Position numbers and translations under genes: made by a program. From assembly GCA_024403135.1 (NCBI GenBank), contig JAKSSK010000011.1, positions 1 to 35,026 on the forward strand: 35,026 nt of DNA, given 5' to 3'. Of this stretch, positions 24,626 through 33,040 are shown piece after piece. Source of the DNA: Clostridia bacterium. GTDB lineage: Bacteria; Bacillota; Clostridia; Peptostreptococcales; Anaerovoracaceae. How positions within the stretch are numbered: the stretch's first letter is position 1; each line of letters opens with the position of its first letter. The notes under the pieces were generated by a model, which saw only the letters and a list, made by a program, of their open reading frames with translations, was not told the origin of the DNA and searched no databases.

Positions 24626-25633
24626 ATGCTATTAGGACATGAAAAGGAAAAGTTTCTCTATCTGCCAACGCCGTTAGAGAAGCTAGAAAATATATCTAAA
24701 GATTTAGGCGTAAACTTCTACATGAAAAGGGACGATTTAACCCCTCTTGCTATGGGAGGAAACAAGCTTAGAAAGCTGGAGTACTTCGTAAAGGATGCAA
24801 AGGATAAAGGTGCTACCTTCCTTCTTACCGTAGGCGGCGCTCAGACTAACCACGGAAGACTTACCCTTGCTGTTGCAAGAAAGTACGGCATGCGTGGGGC
24901 AATAGTTTGCGTAGACGATTATCCTGGCGAGGTCTCCGCTAACCTTCTTTTAGACTCCATGATGGGGCTAGACGTATGGCTTAAAAGGCCTGAGAAAGGG
25001 GTAACTGAGGAGATGGTAGCTGATGAAATCGCCAAGATGTACGAGGCTAGAGGAGAAAAGGTCTACTTTATTCCTATGGGCGGATCCAACGAACTTGGAA
25101 TTCTAGGTTACTACGAGTGCGCTATGGAGATAGATAAACAGGCAAAGGAGCTGGGCCTAAAGAATCCTTTAGTTATAGACACGGTGGGCTCCATGGGAAC
25201 ATACATGGGACTATACACTGGCATCCTAAACGAAGGCCTAGACCTTAGACTTCTTGGAATAGGAATACTTAAGTACGACGATATGATAGGCTACGCTAAA
25301 GACTACTTTGAAAGGGTAAAAAAATACTATAACCTAGACGTTGAAGCAGCAGGCTTCAATCTGACGGATAAGTACGATAGAGGTGCATACAACAACCCTG
25401 TAAAAGAGGTTAGAGAAGCAATGTACTACATGGCTGAAAAGGAAGCCATCATCCTAGATCCTTGCTACACAGGAAAGTGCTTTGCAGGAATCTTAGAGAT
25501 GATAGAAAACGGGGAAATTAAAAAAGGAGAAGACATAGTCTTCATCCATACAGGTGGCGTTCCTGGAATAAACACTCCTTTCCACAGAATTGAGATGGAA
25601 AGGGAGAGAGGAAACTTCATACACGTAATTTAA
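24626..25633 (+). CDS. dcyD: D-cysteine desulfhydrase (PLP fold-type II)
   Basis: The 335-aa enzyme belongs to the ACC deaminase / D-cysteine desulfhydrase family. It splits D-cysteine to pyruvate, ammonia and sulfide, and some members act on other D-amino acids such as D-serine or chloro-alanine. Marks are PTPLEKLENISKDL, YMKRDDLTPLAMGGNKLRKL (the PLP Lys lies in GGNKLRK), LTVGGAQTNHGRLTLAVA, PMGGSNELGILGY, VIDTVGSMGTY and DPCYTGKCFAGILEMI, with a C-terminal FIHTGGVPG. It is one of only two plus-strand genes here. AGGAGG has ideal spacing. A strong terminator follows and it is monocistronic. The exact substrate within the family is not certain from sequence. Confidence 0.87.
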   Translation: MLLGHEKEKFLYLPTPLEKLENISKDLGVNFYMKRDDLTPLAMGGNKLRKLEYFVKDAKDKGATFLLTVGGAQTNHGRLTLAVARKYGMRGAIVCVDDYPGEVSANLLLDSMMGLDVWLKRPEKGVTEEMVADEIAKMYEARGEKVYFIPMGGSNELGILGYYECAMEIDKQAKELGLKNPLVIDTVGSMGTYMGLYTGILNEGLDLRLLGIGILKYDDMIGYAKDYFERVKKYYNLDVEAAGFNLTDKYDRGAYNNPVKEVREAMYYMAEKEAIILDPCYTGKCFAGILEMIENGEIKKGEDIVFIHTGGVPGINTPFHRIEMERERGNFIHVI

Positions 25634-25659
25634 GGCGGGCAAATGCCCGCCTTCTTTTA
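25632..25659. terminator. Bidirectional terminator between dcyD and aspS
   Basis: Stem AAGGCGGGC (25632-25640) pairs with GCCCGCCTT (25645-25653) over AAAT, followed by CTTTT on the plus strand. It is GC-rich and convergent. The minus strand reads TTAAATTACG after the stem, so it terminates dcyD better than aspS. Confidence 0.85.
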
Positions 25660-27399
25660 GTCTTCTTTTACTATTTGAATGTGTACTTCATCAAGTTGCT
25701 TTTGTTCAACTTCTGCAGGTGCACCCATCATAATATCCTGTGCGTTCTTGTTCATTGGGAACGGAATGATTTCTCTAATGGATTCTTCTCCTGCCAGCAG
25801 CATTACCATTCTGTCAACTCCAGGAGCTATACCTGCATGAGGTGGTGCTCCATAGCAGAATGCGTTGTACATTGCTGGGAACTTTGACTTAACGTCTTCT
25901 TCTCCAAGCCCTACGATCTTGAATGCTTCTACCATGATCTCAGGGTCGTGGTTTCTAACTGCGCCAGATGATAGCTCTACGCCGTTACATACTAGGTCGT
26001 ACTGGTATGCATTTATCTCTAGAGGGTCCATAGTCTTTAGAGCCTCTACTCCGCCTTGTGGCATTGAGAATGGGTTGTGGCAGAATTCAAGTTCACCAGA
26101 CTCTTCCCCGATTTCATACATAGGGAAATCTACGATCCAGCAGAACTTGTACTGCTCCTTCTCGAAGTGTCCTTCTGAAGCATAGCCAAGCTTGTTTCTT
26201 AAAACTCCGCTAGTCTTAGTGTTTGAACACACTCCAACGAAGTCGCCGTTATGTAGGTCAAGAGCCTTGATAACCTCTTCCTTCTTGTCCTGAAGGAATT
26301 TAGCAATTCCGCCTACCAGCTCACCGTTTTCATCAAGTCTAAACCAGTAAGCCTTGCTTCCTGCTTGAACCTCAACCTCTTCAAGCATCTTTTCGATGAC
26401 CTTTCTTGAAGCCTTGTATCCGTCGCTCTTGATAGCCTTGATTGCTGTATCCTTTAAAGGTTCAAATTCAATGCCCTTAAGTACATCTGTAATATCTTCA
26501 ACTACAAGGTCCACACGAAGGTCTGGCTTATCTGAGCCATACTTTTCCAGTGCTTCCTTGTATGGAATTCTTACAAATGGAGCCTTTGAAGCCTTCTGGT
26601 AAAGTCCGTACTTTTCAAATACAGGTGGAATTACATCTTCACAGATTGCAAATACATCTTCCTGACCTGCAAATGCCATCTCCATGTCCAGCTGATAGAA
26701 TTCACCAGGTGAACGGTCTGCTCTAGCGTCTTCATCTCTAAAGCAAGGGGCTATCTGGAAGTATCTATCGAAGCCTGAAGCCATTAGAATTTGCTTGAAC
26801 TGCTGTGGCGCCTGTGGAAGAGCATAGAACTTGCCAGGGTGATTTCTAGCAGGAACTAGATAGTCTCTTGCACCTTCAGGTGATGAGCAAGTTAGGATTG
26901 GAGTGGTGATTTCCATGAAGTCGTGTTCTGTCATCCTTCTTCTAAGGTCTGCTACCACGTTGCTTCTAAGGATGATCTTATCCTTTACCTGTGGGTTTCT
27001 AAGGTCTAGGTATCTATACTTTAATCTTACGTTTTCATCTGCTTCCTTTGATCTATTAACTTCAAATGGAAGTTCGTTGTATCTGCACTTTCCTAGTACC
27101 ACGATTTCTGATGGAACTACTTCAATGTCTCCTGTAGGCATGTTAGGGTTCTTGCTTGATCTTTCCCTTACTACGCCCTTGATCTGTAGTGTGGACTCAG
27201 TGTTAAGAGGCTTTACTATTTCCATCATCTCTTCTGTTTCAACTACGATCTGTGTAGTTCCATAGAAGTCTCTAAGCACCATGAATGCAAAGTTCTTTCC
27301 TACTTCTCTAACGTTTTCCATGAAGCCACAAAGTGTAACCTCCTGGCCAACGTTTTCTATTCTAAGCTGATTACAATTATGAGTTCTTGACTGAATCAT
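25657..27399 (-). CDS. aspS: Aspartyl-tRNA synthetase
   Basis: The 580-aa class II enzyme charges tRNA-Asp. An OB-fold anticodon-binding domain occupies about the first 110 residues (EVTLCGFMENVREVGKNFAF and FYGTTQIVVET). The catalytic core has LPQAPQQFKQ, motif 2 FRDEDARADRSPGEFYQLDM and motif 3 GIAPGVDRMVMLL. A bacterial-type GAD insertion domain lies in the middle. Motif 2 reads ARADRSPGEF rather than the common LRADRQPEF, a known minor subgroup. AGGAGA lies 5 bases before the ATG. It lies 12 bases downstream of fbp in the same transcript. I see no T-box leader, since it is not the first gene. Whether the enzyme discriminates tRNA-Asp from tRNA-Asn cannot be decided here. Confidence 0.96.
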   Translation of the reverse strand: MIQSRTHNCNQLRIENVGQEVTLCGFMENVREVGKNFAFMVLRDFYGTTQIVVETEEMMEIVKPLNTESTLQIKGVVRERSSKNPNMPTGDIEVVPSEIVVLGKCRYNELPFEVNRSKEADENVRLKYRYLDLRNPQVKDKIILRSNVVADLRRRMTEHDFMEITTPILTCSSPEGARDYLVPARNHPGKFYALPQAPQQFKQILMASGFDRYFQIAPCFRDEDARADRSPGEFYQLDMEMAFAGQEDVFAICEDVIPPVFEKYGLYQKASKAPFVRIPYKEALEKYGSDKPDLRVDLVVEDITDVLKGIEFEPLKDTAIKAIKSDGYKASRKVIEKMLEEVEVQAGSKAYWFRLDENGELVGGIAKFLQDKKEEVIKALDLHNGDFVGVCSNTKTSGVLRNKLGYASEGHFEKEQYKFCWIVDFPMYEIGEESGELEFCHNPFSMPQGGVEALKTMDPLEINAYQYDLVCNGVELSSGAVRNHDPEIMVEAFKIVGLGEEDVKSKFPAMYNAFCYGAPPHAGIAPGVDRMVMLLAGEESIREIIPFPMNKNAQDIMMGAPAEVEQKQLDEVHIQIVKED

Positions 27400-27410
27400 T
27401 TTACTCTCCT

Positions 27411-29360
27411 TTAATACTGTTCTTTAATTAGTCCCTTTTGGTACGCTTCAACCAGGGACTGAAGGTCGTCTCTTCTTTCAACCAGTTCTTTACCCTTGTC
27501 CGTATCCAGAATTAACATTCTTTCAGGAAGTGTAGCTACCGTTCTAACTATTGGTGAATGGAATTCCTGGGTTCCATCTTCCTTGATAGGGTCATATGGT
27601 TTATGCTCAGCAAGTGCCATATACCTGGAGTTGAAGATGAAGGTGTATCCTGCAATACCAGTCTGCTTCTGGTATGCCTTTGAAATTCCACCGTCAATGA
27701 TGTATAGAAGCCCTTCTCCCTTGATTGGGCTTTCTCCGTCCTTGATCTTTACTGGAACGTGTCCGTTTAAAATCTTGGATCTTGAAGGATCTAGTCCAAA
27801 TTCCTCTAATATCTTTTCGCAGTGCTTGCGCTCCTTGATTAGCTTATAGTAAGGTCTTGTGTGTTCCTTTGTGGATGCTTTATCCTCTACAAATAACCTT
27901 TCAAATGTGGTCATCTTGTCCTTGCCAAACAGCGGGCTGTTTCCGCCTAGCCATAGGTACCACATCAGGTCTCCTGACCTACCTATTTCCTCTGACTCAT
28001 CAGGTGCAAAGTATGCCTTTCTTACCTGGTCATCGATGTAGTCCATAAGAGCCTTACCCCTATGGGTAGCACCGTTTATGCTAACATCTTCAAACTGACC
28101 ATCTTCGGTCATTGGAATACATCCGTGATAAAGAAGGTTGCCGTTTATTACCTTGTATAAAGCTCCGTGTGAGTACAAGAATCTGATGTGCTTTTGAAGT
28201 TTTTCAGATTGATGGATTGAAGCCTCAAGTCCATCTAGCACTTCCTCTTCTTCAGGTGTAAGTCTGTATGGATCAGCAGGATCTACAGTTGGAAGATTCA
28301 TATCCTTCATCTTCCATTCCTTGCCCTCGATAGTCACTGTTCCCTTTTCCCAGTCGATCTTATCTAGAAGAAGTCTCTTTTCTAGATGGTATTCTGGGTG
28401 AGCCATGATTCTTTGGCCCTCAACCTTGAACTGGCATACAGCGATAGCTTTATGCATCTTTGCTGCAAGCTTTGGATCTACCGGGTCAAAGCAGTTTTCA
28501 TCTATTACGTGAGGCATGAAGTTTTCGCAAGGGTCGTCCCCGTAAACCTTCTCTGCAAATGTTGCAAGGCCTCTAAGGTTAATGCCATATCCAATTTCAA
28601 GCATATCGAAATTGTTATAGCTGATGTTCATTCTAATTATGTTGGTGATGCAAGCCCAGTTTCCTGTAGCTGCTCCCATCCATACTACGTCGTGGTTGCC
28701 CCACTGGAAGTCTACGCTTGGGTAGTCTATTAGGTAGTCCATGATCTCATCTGGGTGAGAACCTCTATCCCATATGTCCCCGATGATGTGAAGTTGGTCT
28801 ACTGCCAGTTTGCTGATGCAGTCTGAAAGCTCAGTTATGAACTTTTCGCCCATACCGCAGTCCACGATGGTATTGATGATCTCTTGATAGTACTGAAGTC
28901 TGTTTTCTTCATCGTCTGCGTGAAGCAGTTCGTCGATGATGTATGCGGAGTACTTTGGCAGGTTTCTACGAACCTTTGAACGAGTGTACTTTGTGGACAC
29001 CGACTTGCATATGGTAATCAGCCTGTAGATAACAGCCTTACACCACTTGTTAAAGTCCTTTTCAGACTTCTTTCTTCTCTTAATTTCTGCTTCCGCGTTA
29101 TATATTAAAGCGGCAAGGTCATCCCTTTCCTTTTCGGATAAGAATTCACCGTAGTTTTCGTCGATCTTATCCTTGATGGTTCCTGAAGCACTCTTTAGCA
29201 TGTGAATAAAAGCTTCGTGCTCACCGTGAAGGTCACTTAAGAAATATTCTGTGCCCTTTGGAAGTGACAGGATAGCTGTTAAATTTACTATCTCGCTTGT
29301 AGCAGCTTCAAGGTTTGGATAATCCTTTGCCAATAGCTCTAAAAATCTAATGTTCGCCAT
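27411..29360 (-). CDS. fbp: Fructose-1,6-bisphosphatase, class III
   Basis: The 649-aa enzyme hydrolyses fructose-1,6-bisphosphate to fructose-6-phosphate in gluconeogenesis. Class III enzymes belong to the calcineurin-like metallophosphatase fold and are typical of Firmicutes. Metal-ligand motifs seen are FLSDLHGEHEAF, IGDIWDRGSHPDEIMDYL and WGNHDVVWMGAATGN, followed by ILNGHVPVKI and YIIDGGISKAYQKQTG. The length matches the family (about 640-670). GGAGA precedes the ATG by 7 bases and a promoter lies at 29400-29428. Its downstream partner is aspS. The pairing with an aminoacyl-tRNA synthetase is not an obvious functional link. No truncation is seen. Confidence 0.95.
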   Translation of the reverse strand: MANIRFLELLAKDYPNLEAATSEIVNLTAILSLPKGTEYFLSDLHGEHEAFIHMLKSASGTIKDKIDENYGEFLSEKERDDLAALIYNAEAEIKRRKKSEKDFNKWCKAVIYRLITICKSVSTKYTRSKVRRNLPKYSAYIIDELLHADDEENRLQYYQEIINTIVDCGMGEKFITELSDCISKLAVDQLHIIGDIWDRGSHPDEIMDYLIDYPSVDFQWGNHDVVWMGAATGNWACITNIIRMNISYNNFDMLEIGYGINLRGLATFAEKVYGDDPCENFMPHVIDENCFDPVDPKLAAKMHKAIAVCQFKVEGQRIMAHPEYHLEKRLLLDKIDWEKGTVTIEGKEWKMKDMNLPTVDPADPYRLTPEEEEVLDGLEASIHQSEKLQKHIRFLYSHGALYKVINGNLLYHGCIPMTEDGQFEDVSINGATHRGKALMDYIDDQVRKAYFAPDESEEIGRSGDLMWYLWLGGNSPLFGKDKMTTFERLFVEDKASTKEHTRPYYKLIKERKHCEKILEEFGLDPSRSKILNGHVPVKIKDGESPIKGEGLLYIIDGGISKAYQKQTGIAGYTFIFNSRYMALAEHKPYDPIKEDGTQEFHSPIVRTVATLPERMLILDTDKGKELVERRDDLQSLVEAYQKGLIKEQY

Positions 29361-29399
29361 TTGAAAATCTCCATTAAATACAATATTTTCCCAAAGTAT

Positions 29400-29428
29400 A
29401 TAATACTAAATTGAGGGATATAAATCAA
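29400..29428 (-). promoter_or_regulatory. Promoter of fbp-aspS
   Basis: On the minus strand, -35 TTGATT (29423-29428), 17 bases, -10 TATTAT (29400-29405). An overlapping TATACT (29395-29400) is a rival -10 without a good -35. It lies between the murA terminator and the fbp start. Confidence 0.6.
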
Positions 29429-29459
29429 TAAAAAAGAGAGATGTTTCTCACATCTCTCT
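29429..29459 (-). terminator. Terminator of murA
   Basis: AGAGAGATG (29435-29443) pairs with CATCTCTCT (29451-29459) over a 7-base loop; on the minus strand TTTTTT is part of and follows the stem. The murA stop codon (29458-29460) is part of the hairpin. Confidence 0.85.
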
Positions 29460-30723
29460 AGTCTTCAATTCTAATGATTGTAGCTCCTAAACCTCTGAAC
29501 TTTTCAACGAATTTTTCGTATCCTCTATCTATGTGATAGATTTCAGATATTTCTGTAGTTCCCTCTGCTACAAGTCCTGCTAGTACCATGGCAGCTCCTG
29601 CTCTTAGGTCTGTTGCAATTACCTGTGAACCAACCAGCTGTTTTCCTCCAGGAATTACAGCGCTCCTTCCGTCGGTCTTAATGTTTGCGCCCATACGATT
29701 AAGCTCTGCTACGTGCATGAATCTGTTTTCAAATACGGTCTCCTGGACCTGGCTTTCTCCCTCAACTGTAGTAAGGAATGCCATGAAAGGTGACTGAATA
29801 TCTGTTGGAAAACCTGGGTAAGGAAGGGTCTTAATGTCTGTTGCAGTAAGTGCTTTATTTCCGCCGTTTACGTACATGCCTTCGTCTACAAGTTCTACCT
29901 GAACTCCGCATTCTCTAAGCTTTGCAATAATTGGCTTAACGTGGTCTGTTACTACGTTTTTAATTAGGATTTCCCCTCTAGTGATAGCTGCAGCTAGCAT
30001 AAATGTTCCAGTCTCTATTCTGTCTGGAATTACCCTGTGGACTGTTCCCTTTAGATGCTCTACACCCTCAATCTTGATGGTGTCTGTACCTGCGCCCTTA
30101 ATCCTTGCTCCCATCTTGTTAAGGAAGTTGGCAAGATCAACTATTTCAGGTTCTTCTGCTGCGTTTTCAATATATGTAGTTCCCTGTGCAAGAACTGCTG
30201 CCATCATAATGTTTTCAGTAGCTCCTACGCTTGGGAAGTCTAGGTATACGCTTCCGCCTACAAGACCGCCTTCTGGGGCTACAGCCTCTACGTATGTATC
30301 CTTAACTTCAGTAGTTGCACCTAACTGTCTAAAGCCCTTAAGGTGAAGGTCTATTGGTCTTGCACCTATGGAGCAGCCACCAGGTAGTGGCATTCTAGCC
30401 TTGCCTTCTCTCGCAAGAAGAGGGCCCATTACTAAGATTGATGCTCTCATCTTCTTGAATAGATCGAAGTCTGCTTCAGTAGTTTGGATTTCTTTCGTGT
30501 GTATATTTAAAACTCCCTCCTCAGGCATATCGATTTCAGCGCCAAGCTTCATCATTACTTCCATCAAAACATTTACGTCCCTTAGGGCTGGAACATCCTT
30601 GATGGTGGTCTGCTCTTCAGCAAGAAGACCTGCTGCCATTAAAGGAAGAACTGCATTTTTCGCACCGCTTATGGTGACTTCACCTGATAGTGGGCCACTT
30701 TTTTGTACTAAATATTTAGCCAA
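29458..30723 (-). CDS. murA: UDP-N-acetylglucosamine 1-carboxyvinyltransferase
   Basis: MurA transfers enolpyruvate from PEP to UDP-GlcNAc, the first committed step of peptidoglycan synthesis, in the cytoplasm. The 421-aa protein begins AKYLVQKSGPLSGEVTISGAKNAVLPL. It has the catalytic cysteine loop MPLPGGCSIGARPIDLHLKG (Cys, so fosfomycin-sensitive type), FPSVGATENIMMAA and PGFPTDIQSPFMA. The start is TTG (30721-30723), supported by AAGGAG 7 bases upstream and by the fit to the usual N-terminus. It stands alone between its own promoter and terminator. Many Firmicutes have a second MurA; none is in this window. Confidence 0.96.
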   Translation of the reverse strand: MAKYLVQKSGPLSGEVTISGAKNAVLPLMAAGLLAEEQTTIKDVPALRDVNVLMEVMMKLGAEIDMPEEGVLNIHTKEIQTTEADFDLFKKMRASILVMGPLLAREGKARMPLPGGCSIGARPIDLHLKGFRQLGATTEVKDTYVEAVAPEGGLVGGSVYLDFPSVGATENIMMAAVLAQGTTYIENAAEEPEIVDLANFLNKMGARIKGAGTDTIKIEGVEHLKGTVHRVIPDRIETGTFMLAAAITRGEILIKNVVTDHVKPIIAKLRECGVQVELVDEGMYVNGGNKALTATDIKTLPYPGFPTDIQSPFMAFLTTVEGESQVQETVFENRFMHVAELNRMGANIKTDGRSAVIPGGKQLVGSQVIATDLRAGAAMVLAGLVAEGTTEISEIYHIDRGYEKFVEKFRGLGATIIRIED

Positions 30724-30753
30724 ATTCTTTCTCCTTAATTTTCATCTCTAACT

Positions 30754-30782
30754 ATTATATAGCCTTAGGTCAGTTTTTTCAA
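30754..30782 (-). promoter_or_regulatory. Promoter of murA
   Basis: On the minus strand, -35 TTGAAA (30777-30782), a 17-base spacer and a perfect -10 TATAAT (30754-30759), about 30 bases ahead of the TTG start. Confidence 0.8.
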
Positions 30783-30794
30783 TATATGGGCAGG

Positions 30795-30818
30795 AAAAAA
30801 GGACCTAATTTTAGGTCC
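30795..30818 (-). terminator. Terminator of the tmk-to-abrB run
   Basis: GGACCTAA (30801-30808) pairs with TTAGGTCC (30811-30818) with two unpaired bases; six T follow on the minus strand. It lies 8 bases after the abrB stop. Confidence 0.88.
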
Positions 30819-30825
30819 TAAAAAA

Positions 30826-31068
30826 TCATAGCCTCTTTAATTCAGCGATGCACTTCTTGCATACTAGTCTTCCTTTTACATCCACGACCTCTTGCTTATC
30901 TCCACAGAAAATGCAAGCAGGCTCATACTTTTTTAACATGATGTAGTCGTCTTCAACGAAGATCTCAAGTGAGTCCTCAGTAGTTATTCCTAGGTTTCTT
31001 CGTAGCTCAATTGGAAGTACAACTCTACCTAGATTATCTACTGGTCTAACTATACCTGTAGCCTTCAC
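30826..31068 (-). CDS. abrB: AbrB/SpoVT-type transcription regulator with C-terminal cysteine module
   Basis: The 80-aa protein has the swapped-hairpin AbrB DNA-binding domain in residues 1-50 (KATGIVRPVDNLGRVVLPIE, then LRRNLGITTEDSLEIFVEDD). A short C-terminal part has CIFCG and CKKC, two Cys pairs that suggest a zinc or knuckle module. This form is common in Clostridia AbrB-like regulators. They act on transition-state and stationary-phase genes as dimers or tetramers. The start is GTG (31066-31068) with AAAGGAGG 9 bases upstream; no ATG fits. It is last in its transcript, as abrB is near the end of the corresponding Bacillus cluster. Its targets are unknown. Confidence 0.9.
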   Translation of the reverse strand: MKATGIVRPVDNLGRVVLPIELRRNLGITTEDSLEIFVEDDYIMLKKYEPACIFCGDKQEVVDVKGRLVCKKCIAELKRL

Positions 31069-31096
31069 TATGTTTTTCCTCCTTTAACTGAAAGAC

Positions 31097-31381
31097 TTAT
31101 TTATCTTGAATCTCCTCGCTCTTATCCTTTTTCAGAATATTTGCGACAGAGGTTAAAGCGTTAGCAATCTTGTCCACCGTGTGGTCAATAGCTTGGTCAA
31201 CCTGAGAAGTCCTATGGGCTGCAATATTAGAAATCTCATTTACGTCATCAAGAACAGAGTTTGCTTTTTTCAGCACATTGATGGTATGTTTTACAGCAAC
31301 TATTAAATATATTATTAATATGATTATTGCGATGAATAGGATTATCCATCCCAGCTCTTTTACGCTAATTGCAAGTTCCAT
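31097..31381 (-). CDS. Small single-pass membrane protein, DUF948-like
   Basis: The 94-aa protein starts MELAISVKELGW, has one strong membrane helix (ILFIAIIILIIYLIVAV), then a long amphipathic helix with heptad character (NVLKKANSVLDDVNEISNIA) and a charged tail ending KKDKSEEIQDK. The layout recalls the DUF948 / YtxG-type membrane proteins, but the match is only by eye. The start at 31379-31381 was chosen because AGGAGG lies 6 bases upstream; the 11-residue longer frame reads through the ribosome binding site and a probable -10 box. It sits between trmN6 and abrB, where Bacillus has other genes. Confidence 0.75.
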   Translation of the reverse strand: MELAISVKELGWIILFIAIIILIIYLIVAVKHTINVLKKANSVLDDVNEISNIAAHRTSQVDQAIDHTVDKIANALTSVANILKKDKSEEIQDK

Positions 31382-31405
31382 AATATTCCTCCTGTCACTA
31401 TGGTT

Positions 31406-31434
31406 ATTATACAATAAAGGCTAGTACATTTCTA
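31406..31434 (-). promoter_or_regulatory. Possible internal promoter for the 94-aa gene and abrB
   Basis: On the minus strand, TAGAAA (31429-31434), 17 bases and a perfect TATAAT (31406-31411). The -35 box lies in the last codons of the methyltransferase gene. It would let abrB be expressed apart from tmk. Confidence 0.5.
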
Positions 31435-32119
31435 GTATTTCCTTGGTGTAACTTTCCCCTTCGTACACGTTAAGGGGCTTTAATATTTTCAGGTTTTTAC
31501 CGCCGTTTTTTACGCAGTGAATTAAAAGAATGTTTGGCACTTCGCCTTCCCTAGGACTGACAAATCTGATCTCCTTTGGCTCCAGGTTATATTTCCTGCA
31601 AAGTGTTGAAATATCCACGATTCTAGCTGGTCTATGGACCATGAAAAAGTCGCCCTTATCCTTTAAGGTTCTAGCTGCAGCACCTATGAAGTCCTCTAGA
31701 CTTCCGTAGATTTCGTGCCTTGCTGCCATCTTCTCTAAGTTGTCACTTTTTACCCCTGTTCCTCCTGCCTGATAAGGTGGATTGCAGGTTACCGCATCAA
31801 AGGTTCCTGTAACATCCTTTACGTTCATATTTAGAAAGGATACCCTGTCCTCTAGGCCGTTTAGCTTGGCACCTCTTTGGGCCATTTCATATGAATCTTC
31901 TAGGATTTCTACCCCAACTATCTTCTTTGCATCCGTCTTGTATGACAGTATGAATGGGATAATTCCAGTTCCAGTTCCAAGGTCCAATATGCTATCAAAG
32001 CTCTTGCCTTGTTTTGCTGCAAAATCTGCAAGTAAAACCGCATCCACTCCATAGCAAAACCTTTCCGGATCTTGAATTAACTTTAAGCCACCAAAACCTA
32101 TTTCGTCTATTCTTTCCAT
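31421..32119 (-). CDS. trmN6: tRNA1(Val) (adenine-37-N6)-methyltransferase family protein
   Basis: The 232-aa SAM-dependent methyltransferase has ILDLGTGTGIIPFIL (motif I, SAM binding), a GVEILEDSYEMAQRG segment and TCNPPYQAGG, the NPPY motif of N6-adenine methyltransferases. The opening GFGGLKLIQDPERFCYGVDA is typical of the YfiC/YabB group. Escherichia coli YfiC modifies A37 of tRNA-Val; whether the Firmicute members share that target is less certain. It lies 2 bases after ricT. In Bacillus the same neighbourhood has yabB (trmN6) close to holB and ricT, which supports the call. Confidence 0.85.
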   Translation of the reverse strand: MERIDEIGFGGLKLIQDPERFCYGVDAVLLADFAAKQGKSFDSILDLGTGTGIIPFILSYKTDAKKIVGVEILEDSYEMAQRGAKLNGLEDRVSFLNMNVKDVTGTFDAVTCNPPYQAGGTGVKSDNLEKMAARHEIYGSLEDFIGAAARTLKDKGDFFMVHRPARIVDISTLCRKYNLEPKEIRFVSPREGEVPNILLIHCVKNGGKNLKILKPLNVYEGESYTKEILEMY

Positions 32120-32121
32120 CC

Positions 32122-33039
32122 CTATTCCTTAATAAGTTCCTTGATTTCCTTAAGTGTTTCTGCGTCAAGGTCGTCGAATATATCTTTATCCTTGTGGTGA
32201 TGATTCTTTAGTCTCTTAATGTCTTCCTTCTTGAACTGTCTTATCTCTGAAGAAAGTTTTTCTTCTTGGTCGCCGGAAGCTTCCTGCTCAATCATTCTAA
32301 CCTTGACTATATTTTCAAGTACGTTAGCCTCAATAACCTTGGCAAAGCCCTCGTGAGTCTTAATCTTTTCTCCCACATCAGGCATGCCCTTTCTAAGCTC
32401 TGTATATATGTCATTTTCGTACTTTAAGCAGCACATAAGTCTGCCGCAGATTCCTGAAATCTTAGTAGGGTTAAGTGATAGGTTTTGCACCTTTGCCATC
32501 TTGATGGATACAGGTTCAAACTCGGATAGCCATGAGTTGCAGCAAAGGCTTCTGCCACAGGCACCTATTCCTCCCATCATCTTGGCTTCATCTCTTACAC
32601 CAATTTGTCTAAGCTCTATTCTCATCTTGAAGACGCTGGCTAAGTCCTTTACAAGTTCTCTAAAGTCTACCCTGCCGTCTGCTGTGAAATAGAAGATTAT
32701 CTTCGTATTATCGAATGTATACTCAACGTCGATTAGCTTCATTTCAAGGCCGTGCTTGTCCACCTTTTCCTGGCAAAGCCTGATGGCCTTTTCCTTTCTC
32801 TTGACGTTTTCTTCATGCTGAGCTATGTCCTTTTCTCCTGCGATTCTGATGATCTTCTTAAGAGGCTGGATGATGTCCTTTTCATCCATCTCCTCGGGAT
32901 CCATTGTAACCGTACCAAATTCAAGGCCTCTAGCTGTTTCAACGATAACATTGTCCCCAGCCTTAACTTTTAAATTGTCTGGGTCAAAGTAGTATACCTT
33001 TCCTGCTGTTTTAAATCTTATTCCAGCTACTGTTACCAT
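32122..33039 (-). CDS. ricT: PSP1-domain protein, RicT/YaaT type
   Basis: The 305-aa protein carries the PSP1 domain. It starts VTVAGIRFKTAGKVYYFDPD and continues GDNVIVETARGLEFGTV. The conserved cysteine cluster is GGIGACGRSLCCNSWLSEFE and KISGICGRLMCCLKYENDIY, where CGR.LCC and CGRLMCC match the Fe-S or metal-binding cysteines known in the Bacillus Y-complex. RicT works with RicA and RicF in RNase Y-dependent mRNA processing and in sporulation and competence control; ricA and ricF are not in this window. The start is ATG 33037-33039, preceded by GGAGG 5 bases away. An upstream TTG overlaps the ribosome binding site and is unlikely. It follows holB with a 1-base gap. Confidence 0.9.
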   Translation of the reverse strand: MVTVAGIRFKTAGKVYYFDPDNLKVKAGDNVIVETARGLEFGTVTMDPEEMDEKDIIQPLKKIIRIAGEKDIAQHEENVKRKEKAIRLCQEKVDKHGLEMKLIDVEYTFDNTKIIFYFTADGRVDFRELVKDLASVFKMRIELRQIGVRDEAKMMGGIGACGRSLCCNSWLSEFEPVSIKMAKVQNLSLNPTKISGICGRLMCCLKYENDIYTELRKGMPDVGEKIKTHEGFAKVIEANVLENIVKVRMIEQEASGDQEEKLSSEIRQFKKEDIKRLKNHHHKDKDIFDDLDAETLKEIKELIKE

Positions 33040-33040
33040 T

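Noticed and set aside
25657..29460. A T-box or other riboswitch controlling aspS or fbp
   Set aside because: aspS is the second gene with a 12-base gap, and the fbp leader is only about 30 bases; no AGGGTGG-like T-box motif was seen.
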